DNA from: Paludibacteraceae bacterium
Lineage (GTDB): Bacteria > Bacteroidota > Bacteroidia > Bacteroidales > Paludibacteraceae
Length of the DNA stretch: 64,000 nt
NCBI GenBank assembly: GCA_017471175.1
Contig: JAFUVS010000014.1
Span: forward strand, 166,408 to 230,407
Direction: 5' to 3'
Under the pieces are notes generated by a model that saw only the letters and a program-made list of their open reading frames with translations, searched no databases and was not told the DNA's origin. Shown in pieces: positions 28,123 through 37,666 of the stretch. The position numbers were made by a program, and so were the translations under genes. Within the stretch, counting starts at the first letter, position 1. Every line of letters begins with the position of its first letter.

Positions 28123-28163
28123 GGCTTGCAAAGATACGCTAATTTTCAGTACTTTTGCAAGCC
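28123..28163. promoter_or_regulatory. Interlocked divergent promoter pair (GH20 on minus, kinase-like gene on plus)
   Basis: Plus strand: TTG (28126-28128), 21 nt, TACTTTTG (28150-28157). Minus strand: TTG within TTGCAAAAG, 21 nt, TATCTTTG (28136-28129). The two fill the same 41 bp, so each -33 box overlaps the other's -7 element, and the site is an inverted repeat with arms GGCTTGCAAA and TTTGCAAGCC. Predicted starts of transcription are near 28164 (+) and 28122 (-). Confidence 0.8.
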
Positions 28164-28178
28164 CGAAAAGGAAAAACG

Positions 28179-29849
28179 ATGAACAAAATTACGATTTATT
28201 GCAAAAACGACCATCGGTACTACGACATCGAGTGCGGCACTTCGCTGTTCGATTTGTACCGGCAGATTGGTCTCAAGTTGCGCTACCCCGTAGTGGCTGC
28301 CCGTGTTAACTACAAGCTCCAGAGCCTTAATTTTTTGATTTACAAGCCCAAGGACATTGAGTTCTTGGACGCTTCCACCTCGGCGGGTATGCGGTGCTAT
28401 GTCCGCACCCTCTCTATGGTGATGGCGCGCGCCGTGCGCGAACTCTACCCCGACGGCGACCTGCGCATTGAGCACCCTATATCCAAAGGCTACTACTGCA
28501 CCGTGCGCGATGCCCAAGGCGAAAAAGTGAACATCAGCGAACAGGACATAGTTGCCATCAAGCAGCGTATGCAGCAAATAGTGGACGAAGACTGCCCCAT
28601 CGTTACCGAAGAGAAGCAAACCAAAGAGGTCATACGCCTCTTCACCGAACACAAAGAAGGACAGACCACCCTCTTCAAGACCCTCGGCAACCCCTATTGC
28701 CGCTATTTCCGTATGGGCAATTTCATCGACTACTACACCGGTGCGCTGATGCCCTCCACCGGCTATATCCACCTCTTTGATGTCATTCCCTACCACGAAG
28801 ATATGCTCCTGCGTATCCCCTGTCGGCAAGACCCGATGCGCCTCGAAGACCTCTGCACACAAGACAAGATGTTCGACATCTTCAAGGAGTACCTGAACTG
28901 GTGCCGGTTGCTCAAGATCTCCAACGTAGGCGAGTTCAACGACTTCTGCAAGTCCAAGAACCTCTTTGAGATGATTAAGGTCAGCGAAGCACTCCACGAA
29001 AAGAAAGTGTCCAACATAGCCGATATGATTACCTCCCGAGAGGAGCGACCCCGCTTCGTCCTCATCTCAGGTCCCTCCTCTTCCGGCAAAACAACCTTCT
29101 CGATGCGTCTGCGCATCCAGTTGATGGTCAACGGCATACAGCCTGTCGTCATCTCGATGGACAACTACTTCGTCAATCGCGAAGACACCCCCAGGGACGA
29201 GAACGGCGAATGGGACTTCGAGCACCTGCACGCCCTTGACTTGGACCTCTTCCGCAAAGACCTGAGCGACCTGTTAGAAGGCAAAGAAGTGTCACTGCCC
29301 ACCTTCAATTTCGAGACCGGCAAACGCGAGTTCCGTGGCAATAAACTCAAATTGCGACCCGATATGATTTGCATCATCGAAGGCCTGCACGCCCTCAACC
29401 CCGAACTCATCCCCAATATCCCGCGCAAAGCCACCTTCAAAGTGTTCGTATCCGCTCTCACATCCGTCAATCTCGATAACCACAACTGGGTACCCACCGC
29501 CGACCTGCGCCTCATCCGCCGCATCGTGCGCGACTACCGCTATCGAGGCTATTCGGCGCAAGACACCATCGGACGATACGAAAGCGTCAAACGAGGCGAA
29601 GAAACATGGATCTACCCCTACCAGGAAGAAGCCGACGTGATGTTCAACTCCGCCCTGCTCTTCGAGTTGGCTGTCCTCAAACGACATGCTGAACCCATCA
29701 TCTCCGAAGTGCCGAAGTACACCGACGAATATACCGATGCACATCGCCTGCTCAAAGAACTCAGTTACTTCGAACCCATCCCCGAACGCGATATTCCGCC
29801 TACCAGTTTCCTGCGCGAATTCGTCGGCGGCAGTTCATTCCGATACTAA
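28179..29849 (+). CDS. TGS/SAD-domain nucleoside (uridine) kinase-like protein
   Basis: A 556-residue protein fusing an N-terminal TGS-like domain (about 1-65) and a threonyl-tRNA-synthetase-like editing region (about 70-230, with IEHPISKGYYC) to a C-terminal uridine kinase/phosphoribulokinase-type P-loop domain (from about 285, ISGPSSSGKTTFS; later VISMDNYFVNREDTP). This architecture is known in Bacteroidetes and Firmicutes as a nucleoside kinase; the exact substrate is not certain. The ATG at 28179 lies about 15 nt after the predicted start of transcription. Confidence 0.88.
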   Translation: MNKITIYCKNDHRYYDIECGTSLFDLYRQIGLKLRYPVVAARVNYKLQSLNFLIYKPKDIEFLDASTSAGMRCYVRTLSMVMARAVRELYPDGDLRIEHPISKGYYCTVRDAQGEKVNISEQDIVAIKQRMQQIVDEDCPIVTEEKQTKEVIRLFTEHKEGQTTLFKTLGNPYCRYFRMGNFIDYYTGALMPSTGYIHLFDVIPYHEDMLLRIPCRQDPMRLEDLCTQDKMFDIFKEYLNWCRLLKISNVGEFNDFCKSKNLFEMIKVSEALHEKKVSNIADMITSREERPRFVLISGPSSSGKTTFSMRLRIQLMVNGIQPVVISMDNYFVNREDTPRDENGEWDFEHLHALDLDLFRKDLSDLLEGKEVSLPTFNFETGKREFRGNKLKLRPDMICIIEGLHALNPELIPNIPRKATFKVFVSALTSVNLDNHNWVPTADLRLIRRIVRDYRYRGYSAQDTIGRYESVKRGEETWIYPYQEEADVMFNSALLFELAVLKRHAEPIISEVPKYTDEYTDAHRLLKELSYFEPIPERDIPPTSFLREFVGGSSFRY

Positions 29850-29884
29850 AAAAACGCTGTTATGCCGTTTAGATACGTAAAACT

Positions 29885-30403
29885 ATGATTATGACCCGAC
29901 ATATTCTGACCTCTGTCTTTCTCTCCCTATCCTTGTGGATAGGCTGTTCAGTGCTTGCCAATGCACAAGCACCGGCTGCAAATACATCGACTATAAATTC
30001 ACAGAAGCCTGCATTAGCGGACTCGCTCCCTTATCCGCAGATTTTCACCGACATGCCCAACGTCCATATCGAACAAGACTCTGCCATCACGCGCCTGATG
30101 CAGGACAAAATAGCCGGCATCGGCGCAAGCGAAAAGGAAGGAATAGGATGGCGCGTACAAGTCTATTCGTCGAATGTCCCCGTACAGTCCAAGTCGGAGG
30201 CGCTCACCCTTGAAGCCAAACTTAAAGACGCTATCGACCAACCCGTCTATATCGTTTCCACCCCGCCTTTTATTAAGGTACGTGTAGGAGACTTCCCGAC
30301 GCAGGAAGAAGCACAAGCCTTCAAGGCAGAACTCATCAAGCTCTTCCCCGAACTGGTCGGCGACACCTACATCGTCCGCGACGACCACATCAAAATCCGC
30401 TAA
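29885..30403 (+). CDS. SPOR-domain protein
   Basis: An exported 172-residue protein with a signal peptide (about 1-28, ending NAQA). A C-terminal SPOR domain (about 90-170) begins WRVQVYSSN and contains PPFIKVRVGDFPTQEEAQAF. SPOR domains bind denuded glycan strands of peptidoglycan, often at the division site. It is 35 bp downstream of the kinase-like gene. Its stop codon abuts the stop of the convergent GH3 gene with no base between. Confidence 0.88.
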   Translation: MIMTRHILTSVFLSLSLWIGCSVLANAQAPAANTSTINSQKPALADSLPYPQIFTDMPNVHIEQDSAITRLMQDKIAGIGASEKEGIGWRVQVYSSNVPVQSKSEALTLEAKLKDAIDQPVYIVSTPPFIKVRVGDFPTQEEAQAFKAELIKLFPELVGDTYIVRDDHIKIR

Positions 30404-32716
30404 TTACTTGATTTTCAACGTAGCGCGTCCACGGATATCGTTCACGTTGGCGGCAACCATCACTTCGTAGTCACCCGTCGCCACTTCCCAGCGGTTGCCG
30501 GTTTCGCTCCACGATGCCAAGTCCGACTTCTTTATTTCCATCGTCAGCGTTTGTTTCTCACCCGCCTGCAACAGACGGGTCTTGGCGAAGGCGCGCAACT
30601 CCTTTTCGGGCTTGTCCATACCGCCTTCGGGTGCATGTACATAGACTTGCACCACTTCCTTGCCCGCCGTCTTGCCCGTATTCGTTACGGTTACGGTTAC
30701 GGTCATCACATCGCCTTGCATCTTCACTTTCGGCTGACTATAAGCAAACTCCGTGTAACTCAAGCCGAAGCCGAACGGATAAGCCACCTGCTTCTTGTAC
30801 GTGTCAAAATAGCGGTAGCCGACGTAGATACCCTCCTCATGGTTGGTATAAGTGATGCCCTTGATGGGGCGGTGGCGTTGCTGCAGACGCTGGTAGGAAT
30901 ACATGTCGTAGTCCTGCGGAAAATTGCGCGTGGACCAGTGGTCATAGACCGATACGGGCCACGTCATCGTCAGTCTGCCGCTCGGGCTGACCTTGCCGGT
31001 CAATACGTCCGCCACGGCGTTACCGCCCTCCTGCCCGGGCTGCCAAGCCATCAGGATAGCGTCCACCTTGTCGCGCCACGATACCGTCTCAATCACCGAA
31101 CCGGAATTGATAACCACAATGACGGGCTTGTTCTGCTCGTGGAACACATCACTCACGCGCTGAATCATCGTTTGCTCCAAGTCGGTCAGCGTGAACTCGC
31201 CGTCAATCTGACGGTCTATGCCCTCACCGGCCTGACGGGAAATGGTGATAATGGCAGCCGAAGCCTCTTTTGCCTCGTGGCGGATGCAACGCTCCGTAAT
31301 CTCTATCTCGTCCACCTTAGGCTGACCTTGATCCAAGAACCACATCAGCGGGTTCTTGTCCACCATCAGTTTGACCTTGGCATACTGAACGTACTTCTGA
31401 TAAATATCCGTCAAGGTGGGCGTAGTGGTTATGCCCTGTGCTTTCAAGCCGGACACCATATCCACCACTTTCTCTACATTCACGCAACCTGAACCGACAC
31501 CGCCTGACAGGAAGTCGTAACTATTCACACCAAAGAGTGCTATGGTATCTTTGCCCGTAGTGCGCATCGGCAATGCTCCGTTGTTCTTGAGCAGCACCAT
31601 TCCTTCTGTACTCGTCTGGCGTGTGATTGCCGCATGGGCAGCGCGGTCGGGGGCTTCACTGTAGCGATAATTCTTGAAGCGGGGAGTTTTGACGATGAAC
31701 TCCAACATACGGCGCACGCTACGGTCCAAGTCCGCCATCGGTAGCCTGCCATCGCGAACTGCCGCCATAATATCTTCAATCTGCACGGGATAGCCGGGCA
31801 TCATCAGGTCGTTACCTGCTTTCACGGCATCCTCTACGGGCAGGTCGGCACGCTTGCCTATCCAGTCGGTCATCACGATGCCGTCGAAGCCCCAGTCGTC
31901 GCGCAGGATGTCGGTCAACAGTTGCTTGTGGCACTGCGCATAGATGCCGTTCACACGGTTATACGCCGACATAATGCACCACGGATGCGACTCGCGAACC
32001 ATCTTCTCGAAACCGCGAAGGTAAATCTCGTGCAACGCCCGCTGACTCACCTGCTCGTCCACGCTGAAACGCTCCGTTTCCTGCGAATTGACGGCATAGT
32101 GTTTGGGGCAGGCACCTACTCCTTGCGACTGGATGCCTTTCACCAATGCCGCACCAATCACGCCCGTGACATAAGGGTCTTCGCTGTAGTACTCAAAGTT
32201 GCGGCCGCACAAGGGGTTGCGGTGGATGTTCATACCCGGACCGAGGATAATATCGCAGCCGTATTCGTGCGTTTCGTTACCCATCGCTTTCCCTACTTCC
32301 TCCACCAAGTCGGCGTTCCATGTGGCAGCCAAGCAACTAGCAACAGGAAATCCCGTAGCGAAATAGCGGCGGCTGTCGTTGGGGCGCACGGAGTCGATAT
32401 GCACACCCGCCGGACCGTCACAAGACAGGGTGGAGGGAATACCCAAACGCGGAATGGCATACGTGACACCTGCCGCGCCATAGACGAACTGCGTCTGATG
32501 ACCTGCCGTACCGGGCTCGTAGTCCTCTTCCGCCACGCCTACCAACAAACGGGCTTTCTCCTCCAAGGTCATGGCGCGCATAACGGCATCTATATTGTCC
32601 GCGCGCAACTGTACGGGGGCTGAAGGTGACTCACTCGCGGCTGAATTATCCGCCATAACGACCATTGCCGACATAAGGGCGGCAACGGCTAACGACAAAC
32701 AGAATTTCCTTTTCAT
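30404..32716 (-). CDS. Beta-glucosidase-like glycoside hydrolase, GH3
   Basis: Exported 770-residue GH3 enzyme with a signal peptide (about 1-22). The N-terminal barrel carries CDGPAGVH, the KHYAVNSQETER sugar-binding region and the nucleophile Asp284 in GFDGIVMTDW. The GH3-C domain follows, and a fibronectin-III-like domain closes the protein (from about 675). It probably hydrolyses beta-glucosides or related glycosides in the periplasm. It follows glgP by 18 bp, an odd pairing of a cytoplasmic phosphorylase with an exported hydrolase. Confidence 0.93.
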   Translation of the reverse strand: MKRKFCLSLAVAALMSAMVVMADNSAASESPSAPVQLRADNIDAVMRAMTLEEKARLLVGVAEEDYEPGTAGHQTQFVYGAAGVTYAIPRLGIPSTLSCDGPAGVHIDSVRPNDSRRYFATGFPVASCLAATWNADLVEEVGKAMGNETHEYGCDIILGPGMNIHRNPLCGRNFEYYSEDPYVTGVIGAALVKGIQSQGVGACPKHYAVNSQETERFSVDEQVSQRALHEIYLRGFEKMVRESHPWCIMSAYNRVNGIYAQCHKQLLTDILRDDWGFDGIVMTDWIGKRADLPVEDAVKAGNDLMMPGYPVQIEDIMAAVRDGRLPMADLDRSVRRMLEFIVKTPRFKNYRYSEAPDRAAHAAITRQTSTEGMVLLKNNGALPMRTTGKDTIALFGVNSYDFLSGGVGSGCVNVEKVVDMVSGLKAQGITTTPTLTDIYQKYVQYAKVKLMVDKNPLMWFLDQGQPKVDEIEITERCIRHEAKEASAAIITISRQAGEGIDRQIDGEFTLTDLEQTMIQRVSDVFHEQNKPVIVVINSGSVIETVSWRDKVDAILMAWQPGQEGGNAVADVLTGKVSPSGRLTMTWPVSVYDHWSTRNFPQDYDMYSYQRLQQRHRPIKGITYTNHEEGIYVGYRYFDTYKKQVAYPFGFGLSYTEFAYSQPKVKMQGDVMTVTVTVTNTGKTAGKEVVQVYVHAPEGGMDKPEKELRAFAKTRLLQAGEKQTLTMEIKKSDLASWSETGNRWEVATGDYEVMVAANVNDIRGRATLKIK

Positions 32717-32734
32717 AAGTAACGATTATTTATT

Positions 32735-35305
32735 TTAGCCTATCCAACGAACATAGCAGAAGTCCATACGGTGCGGCAGCAAGTCGTTCTTGGGATACAT
32801 ACGCAGTCCGAATTTCATTGCGCCGGCATAGTCGAAGCGATACTCAAGGGCGAACGTCAAACGTGTCCCCTCCGCTTTAACCAACTCCAACGGACTCACT
32901 TCATACAACTTATCGTTGTTATGCTGCGAGGTACGAACAACCACAAGGTCTATACCGAGACCGTTGTCGTGCAACTCGTGAGTGTCCAATACCACTTCCA
33001 CCTTGTGCGATTCGCCGACACTCGGCTGATGCTGTACAAAATTGTCTGCCGCAATCGAAACCACCTCTATCTCGTCCCAGTGCGCCGCCATATTCTCTTT
33101 CCAAGCAGCAATGGAACGAGCCACCTTGAAATTGTCGGCTGCCAACAGAGCATGGCGGGATGCCAGTTTATTGTAGTACTTGTTGAAGTAATCGTCCATC
33201 ATCCGCTTGGTAGTGAAATGCGGCGTAATCTTGGTGATGGAGTTCTTGATTACCTGAATCCAGCGGGGCGAATAGCCTTGCTCGTTCTTATCGTAATAGA
33301 GCGGAATAATCTCGTTCTCGAGCATCTGATAGATGGTGGCGGCATCCAACTGGTCTTGGTGGGCTTGGTTCTCATAGGTACGCTTGTCGGTGAGTGCCCA
33401 GCCGGCACCTTCCACGTAACCTTCTTTCCACCATCCGTCCAATACGGAGAAGTTAAGCACACCGTTCATCTGGGCTTTTTCGCCACTTGTTCCGCTGGCT
33501 TCCAACGGACGTGTAGGCGTATTGAGCCAAATGTCCACGCCGCTGACAAGGCGTTTGGCAAGGCGCATATCGTAGTTCTCAAGGAAGATAATCTTACCCA
33601 GGAACTCGGGCATACGGCTCACTTCGATGATACGTTTAATGAGTCCTTGACCGGCACCGTCTGCAGGGTGAGCCTTACCCGTGAAGAGGAACTGAACGGG
33701 GTAATCAGGGTTGTTCACCAATCGTTTGAGTCGCTCTAAGTCGTTGAACAGCAGATGGGCACGCTTGTAGGTAGCGAAGCGGCGACCGAAACCGATAATC
33801 AGGTTCTTTGCCTTCATCTCATTGACCGCCTTGACGATACGTGCGGGGTCACCCTGCGACTGCATCCAGTCATCGCGGAACTTCTCTTTGATGTAGTCTA
33901 TCAGTTTTACCTTGAGGCTCATACGCGTGTTCCATATTACCTCATCAGGCAGGTCTTGGTAAGGTTTCCACATCTCCGGATTCGACTGGTCGTTCCACCA
34001 CTGCTTCGGGAACGTCTTCTGATACAACGCTTTCCAATCGGAAGCAGCCCACGTAGGCATGTGTACACCGTTCGTCACGTAGCCGACGTGCAACTCTTCG
34101 GGGTAATAGCCCTGCCAAATGGGGGCGAACATCTTGCGGCTCACCTCGCCGTGCAATTCGCTCACGCCGTTGGCTTCCTGACAAGTATTGAGCGCGAAGA
34201 CGGACATCGAGAACTTCTCGTTGTTGTCTTCCGGGTTCTGTCTGCCCATACCGATCAGGTCTTTCCACTCGATACCCAACTTAGGAGCATACTCGCTCAT
34301 ATACTTATAGAAGAGTCCTTCTTCAAAGTAGTCGTGTCCGGCAGGCACGGGCGTATGGCAGGTGTAAAGACCCGAAGCGCGAACCACCTCTAAGGCTTCA
34401 TTGAAACTCAAATGCTCTTCCTGCACCAGGTCCACCAAACGCTGCAAGCCCATCAAGGCCGCGTGTCCTTCGTTGCAGTGATAGACATCCTTTTTGATAC
34501 CTAATTTCTTGAGGGTGAGCATACCGCCGATGCCGAGCAGGATCTCCTGCTTGATACGGTTCTCCCAGTCACCGCCGTAGAGTTGGTGGGTAATCTGTCT
34601 GTCCCACTCCGAGTTGAGTTCATTGTCGGTATCCAAGAGGTAGAGCGATATACGTCCTACTGCCACTTTCCACAGATAAGCGTGTACCGTGCGGTCGGGA
34701 TAAGGTACGTCTATGACCATCGGTTGACCATTGGCTTCCTTGACTTGCGTCAAGGGCAGGTTGTTGAAGTTCTGCGCCTCGTAATTAGCGATTTGTTGTC
34801 CTTCGGGCGAAAGCGTCTGTGTAAAATAACCGTAGCGGTAGAGGAAACCGATTGCGGTCATATCCACGTTCTGGTCGGAAGCCTCCTTGAGGTAGTCGCC
34901 TGCCAGAATGCCCAGACCGCCCGAATAAATCTTGAGGATATGGGTCAGACCGTACTCCATCGAAAAATATGCAACAGAAGGTTTCTTCGTATCGGGCTTC
35001 ACGTCCATATAGGCGCGAAAGTCTTTGTACGTACTATCCAACTGCTGCATAAACTTTTTGTCTTTCGACAGTTCCATCATCTTGTCGTAGCCCATCATAT
35101 TGAGCAACATAATGGGGTTTGACTGCGCTTTATGCCATACGTCAAGGTCTATATAACGAAAAATGTTCTTTGCATCGCTATTCCATACCCACCACAGATT
35201 GTATGCGATTTCCTGCAATTTTTTCAGACTCTCGGGAAGATTGGCTTGAACCGTAACGTCCTTCCAAGAAGGTTGGTTCACGTTGTTCACTTTAATTTTT
35301 GTCAT
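32735..35305 (-). CDS. glgP: Alpha-glucan phosphorylase (GT35)
   Basis: Releases glucose 1-phosphate from glycogen or maltodextrins. The 856-residue protein begins with the DUF3417 N-terminal region ([17 protein letters not shown]) and has the catalytic HxN context [10 protein letters not shown] and the PLP-binding lysine in [14 protein letters not shown]. The C-terminal 120 residues are extra relative to classical GlgP and typical of this long subfamily. The promoter lies in the interlocked pair at 35434-35481, giving a leader of about 120 nt. Confidence 0.95.
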   Translation of the reverse strand: MTKIKVNNVNQPSWKDVTVQANLPESLKKLQEIAYNLWWVWNSDAKNIFRYIDLDVWHKAQSNPIMLLNMMGYDKMMELSKDKKFMQQLDSTYKDFRAYMDVKPDTKKPSVAYFSMEYGLTHILKIYSGGLGILAGDYLKEASDQNVDMTAIGFLYRYGYFTQTLSPEGQQIANYEAQNFNNLPLTQVKEANGQPMVIDVPYPDRTVHAYLWKVAVGRISLYLLDTDNELNSEWDRQITHQLYGGDWENRIKQEILLGIGGMLTLKKLGIKKDVYHCNEGHAALMGLQRLVDLVQEEHLSFNEALEVVRASGLYTCHTPVPAGHDYFEEGLFYKYMSEYAPKLGIEWKDLIGMGRQNPEDNNEKFSMSVFALNTCQEANGVSELHGEVSRKMFAPIWQGYYPEELHVGYVTNGVHMPTWAASDWKALYQKTFPKQWWNDQSNPEMWKPYQDLPDEVIWNTRMSLKVKLIDYIKEKFRDDWMQSQGDPARIVKAVNEMKAKNLIIGFGRRFATYKRAHLLFNDLERLKRLVNNPDYPVQFLFTGKAHPADGAGQGLIKRIIEVSRMPEFLGKIIFLENYDMRLAKRLVSGVDIWLNTPTRPLEASGTSGEKAQMNGVLNFSVLDGWWKEGYVEGAGWALTDKRTYENQAHQDQLDAATIYQMLENEIIPLYYDKNEQGYSPRWIQVIKNSITKITPHFTTKRMMDDYFNKYYNKLASRHALLAADNFKVARSIAAWKENMAAHWDEIEVVSIAADNFVQHQPSVGESHKVEVVLDTHELHDNGLGIDLVVVRTSQHNNDKLYEVSPLELVKAEGTRLTFALEYRFDYAGAMKFGLRMYPKNDLLPHRMDFCYVRWIG

Positions 35306-35433
35306 ACGTATTGATTAAATATAATTTTATTTTTTTATTCTATTCTCTTTTAATAAATTAAGTGTACCTTTCAGCATATCTTCACATACCTTGTACAATC
35401 GCTTTCCTGCCGATTTTTAGCACGAAAAACGCG

Positions 35434-35481
35434 CAAAGGTACGTATAAAATTGTTTGTATGCAATTTTTGGCTTACTTTTG
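35434..35481. promoter_or_regulatory. Interlocked divergent promoter pair (glgP on minus, RNase R-like gene on plus)
   Basis: Plus strand: TTG (35451-35453), 20 nt, TACTTTTG (35474-35481). Minus strand: TTG (35464-35462), 20 nt, TACCTTTG (35441-35434). The two footprints overlap, so both polymerases cannot be bound at once. The predicted plus start of transcription (about 35488) is within 2-3 nt of the ATG at 35490, so that mRNA is probably nearly leaderless. Confidence 0.8.
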
Positions 35482-35489
35482 CGCGAATT

Positions 35490-36905
35490 ATGGCAATTAC
35501 AGAAAAAGAAATACTACGCCGCCGCGATTTCCGCGAGGCTCTTACCTTCACCATTGACCCCACCGAAGCCAAGGACTTTGACGATGCGCTGTCGTTTGAG
35601 CAGCAGGAGGATGGCAACTACCGTATCGGCGTGCATATAGCCGACGTAACGCACTATGTCCTGCCAGGCGACAACATCGACAAGCAGGCTTACGAGAAAG
35701 CCACCAGCGTCTATTTGGTGGACAAAGTCATTCCGATGCTCCCCGAAGAGTTGTGCAATGACCTCTGTTCGTTGCGTCCGCAGGAAGACAAACTCTGTAT
35801 GTCAGTCATCTTCGACATCACGCCGAAAGCGCAGGTGCTGCGCGCCAAAGTGTGCCGAACGGTTATCCGCTCCGACTACCGGCTGACCTACGAGCAGGCA
35901 CAAGACCTGCTTGACGGCAAAACACCGCAAGACCATCCGCTTTTTTCCCGCAACCCGCAAGAAGAAAACCAATTACGAGAAGCCCTCAACCGCCTCAACG
36001 ACTTGGCTATCATTCTGCGCCGCGAGCGAGAACGGCAGGGCGCGCTTGTGATGGAGCAGGACGAGGTGCATTTCAATCTTGACGAAAAAGGCAATCCCAC
36101 AGACGTATATTTTACTGCGCCGCAAGCCTCCAACCACCTCATAGAAGAGTTTATGCTGCTTGCCAACCGCACCGTAGCCGAACAGATGGTTAAGACGGGC
36201 AAGACAATGGTCTATCGCGTACACGACAAACCCAACGAGGAGAAATTAGACACCTTAGCGCGCTTCAAGAAGCGTATGGGCGACCGGCTGCCCGTCTTTA
36301 CCGAGCAGTTGCTCACCATCCGCGCGATGGCGAAAGCGGTCTATTCCATCCATAACATCGGTCACTACGGTTTGGCTTTTGACTACTATACCCATTTCAC
36401 GTCTCCTATCCGCCGCTATCCCGATATGATGGTGCACCGTATAGTGACTCACTACCTGCTCGGCGAACGCAAAAAAATCGGGATTGCCGATTATGAAGAA
36501 GCCTGCAAGCACTGCTCCGAACAAGAACAAGCCGCAGCGCAGGCCGAACGCGACTCCGTCAAAGAGATGCAGGCAAGATGGATAGCCCAATACGTAGGCG
36601 AGGAGTTTGACGGCTACATATCGGGCGTAACCGATTTCGGTCTGTTCGTTACGCTCAACGGTTCGCGCTGCGACGGACTGATTCCTATTCAGACACTCTG
36701 CCCGGGTATGTTCTTGAAGTACGATGAGAAAAACTGCTGCCTGCAAGCCGTACCTTACGGACAACGCCGCAAGCGGAAAAAGACGAAAGAGGGCAACGAT
36801 TCAGCCGAGCGTGTCTTTACCTTGGGCGATGCGGTACGCGTTCGCTGCATCAGAGCCGATGTGGCACTCAGGCAAATAGATTTCCGATTAGTTGACCCAC
36901 AGTAA
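35490..36905 (+). CDS. RNase R/RNase II-family exoribonuclease lacking the N-terminal cold-shock domains
   Basis: A 3'-5' exoribonuclease of the RNB family. It starts almost directly at the RNB catalytic domain: TIDPTEAKDFDDALSF with Asp23, Asp29, Asp31 and Asp32 as metal ligands, then HFTSPIRRYPDMMVHR. A C-terminal S1 domain (about 370-470) contains a basic insertion with QRRKRKKTKE. At 471 residues it lacks roughly 220 residues of helix-turn-helix and cold-shock domains expected in a Bacteroidetes RNase R. The promoter abuts the start, so no upstream coding piece is hidden. Confidence 0.88.
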   Translation: MAITEKEILRRRDFREALTFTIDPTEAKDFDDALSFEQQEDGNYRIGVHIADVTHYVLPGDNIDKQAYEKATSVYLVDKVIPMLPEELCNDLCSLRPQEDKLCMSVIFDITPKAQVLRAKVCRTVIRSDYRLTYEQAQDLLDGKTPQDHPLFSRNPQEENQLREALNRLNDLAIILRRERERQGALVMEQDEVHFNLDEKGNPTDVYFTAPQASNHLIEEFMLLANRTVAEQMVKTGKTMVYRVHDKPNEEKLDTLARFKKRMGDRLPVFTEQLLTIRAMAKAVYSIHNIGHYGLAFDYYTHFTSPIRRYPDMMVHRIVTHYLLGERKKIGIADYEEACKHCSEQEQAAAQAERDSVKEMQARWIAQYVGEEFDGYISGVTDFGLFVTLNGSRCDGLIPIQTLCPGMFLKYDEKNCCLQAVPYGQRRKRKKTKEGNDSAERVFTLGDAVRVRCIRADVALRQIDFRLVDPQ

Positions 36906-37651
36906 TGACCGTTTCGATGATGCGATTCCGATTTATTTATATAGTTATTCTGTTGTTTCTATCGATTTCTCTCTCTGCCGAACGGATCACGCTCCGCTCG
37001 GGCAAACAACTGACAGGTGCCATCGTGGCGCAATCAGAAAGCATTCTTCTGCTTGAAACCCCGCAAGGCAAACATTTCCAGATTCCTTTGGACGACATAC
37101 TGACCATTGAGCAAAACGTGGCGGCAGAAGACCTCCCTGCCGACACCCTCAAAGCAAACAGCACTCGTCCGATTGCTTTTCGCATAGCAGTCAGCGGCGG
37201 TCTGTCTGCCGTCAGCGGCGAGAAATGCGGCGGTATGACCATAGCCGAACTGCAAATCGGGTCGCGACGGATAGCGGGGAAAGATATTTTCCTCGGCGGT
37301 AGCATCGGATATGCCGGTGCATTTCTTCGCCCCATAGCCCATTATATCCCGCTGCAAGTCGTAGTGGCAATTCCTGTTCCCCTCATATCTTCTTCCCTAT
37401 GGCGCGCTGAAATGGATGCTTCGATGGGGTATGCTTTTGGTACCAAAGGTCATCGGGGCGGTCTGACCGGCTCTTTGAGTGCGGGAGCACGATGGGCATT
37501 TAGCGATACGAACCACTTGTTTGCAGGCATAACGGCGCAATTTATCCAGACTGACAGAGAACGAACCGAGCAAGTCAATCACATACCCTACACTCATTCG
37601 GTAGGAACGGCGATATGGCTTATCGGAGCAAGAATAGCCCTGCAATTCTAA
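36905..37651 (+). CDS. Exported protein, possible outer-membrane beta-barrel
   Basis: Unrecognised 248-residue protein with a signal peptide (about 1-25, ending SLSA). Residues about 26-75 form a small beta-rich piece (ERITLRSGKQLTGAIVAQ) like domains that precede some surface proteins. The rest has alternating short strands with aromatic ends and finishes in GARIALQF, a terminal Phe typical of outer-membrane barrels. The start ATG shares its A with the stop of the nuclease gene (TAATG), so translation is coupled. Confidence 0.6.
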   Translation: MTVSMMRFRFIYIVILLFLSISLSAERITLRSGKQLTGAIVAQSESILLLETPQGKHFQIPLDDILTIEQNVAAEDLPADTLKANSTRPIAFRIAVSGGLSAVSGEKCGGMTIAELQIGSRRIAGKDIFLGGSIGYAGAFLRPIAHYIPLQVVVAIPVPLISSSLWRAEMDASMGYAFGTKGHRGGLTGSLSAGARWAFSDTNHLFAGITAQFIQTDRERTEQVNHIPYTHSVGTAIWLIGARIALQF

Positions 37652-37666
37652 AACGCCTAATATAAT

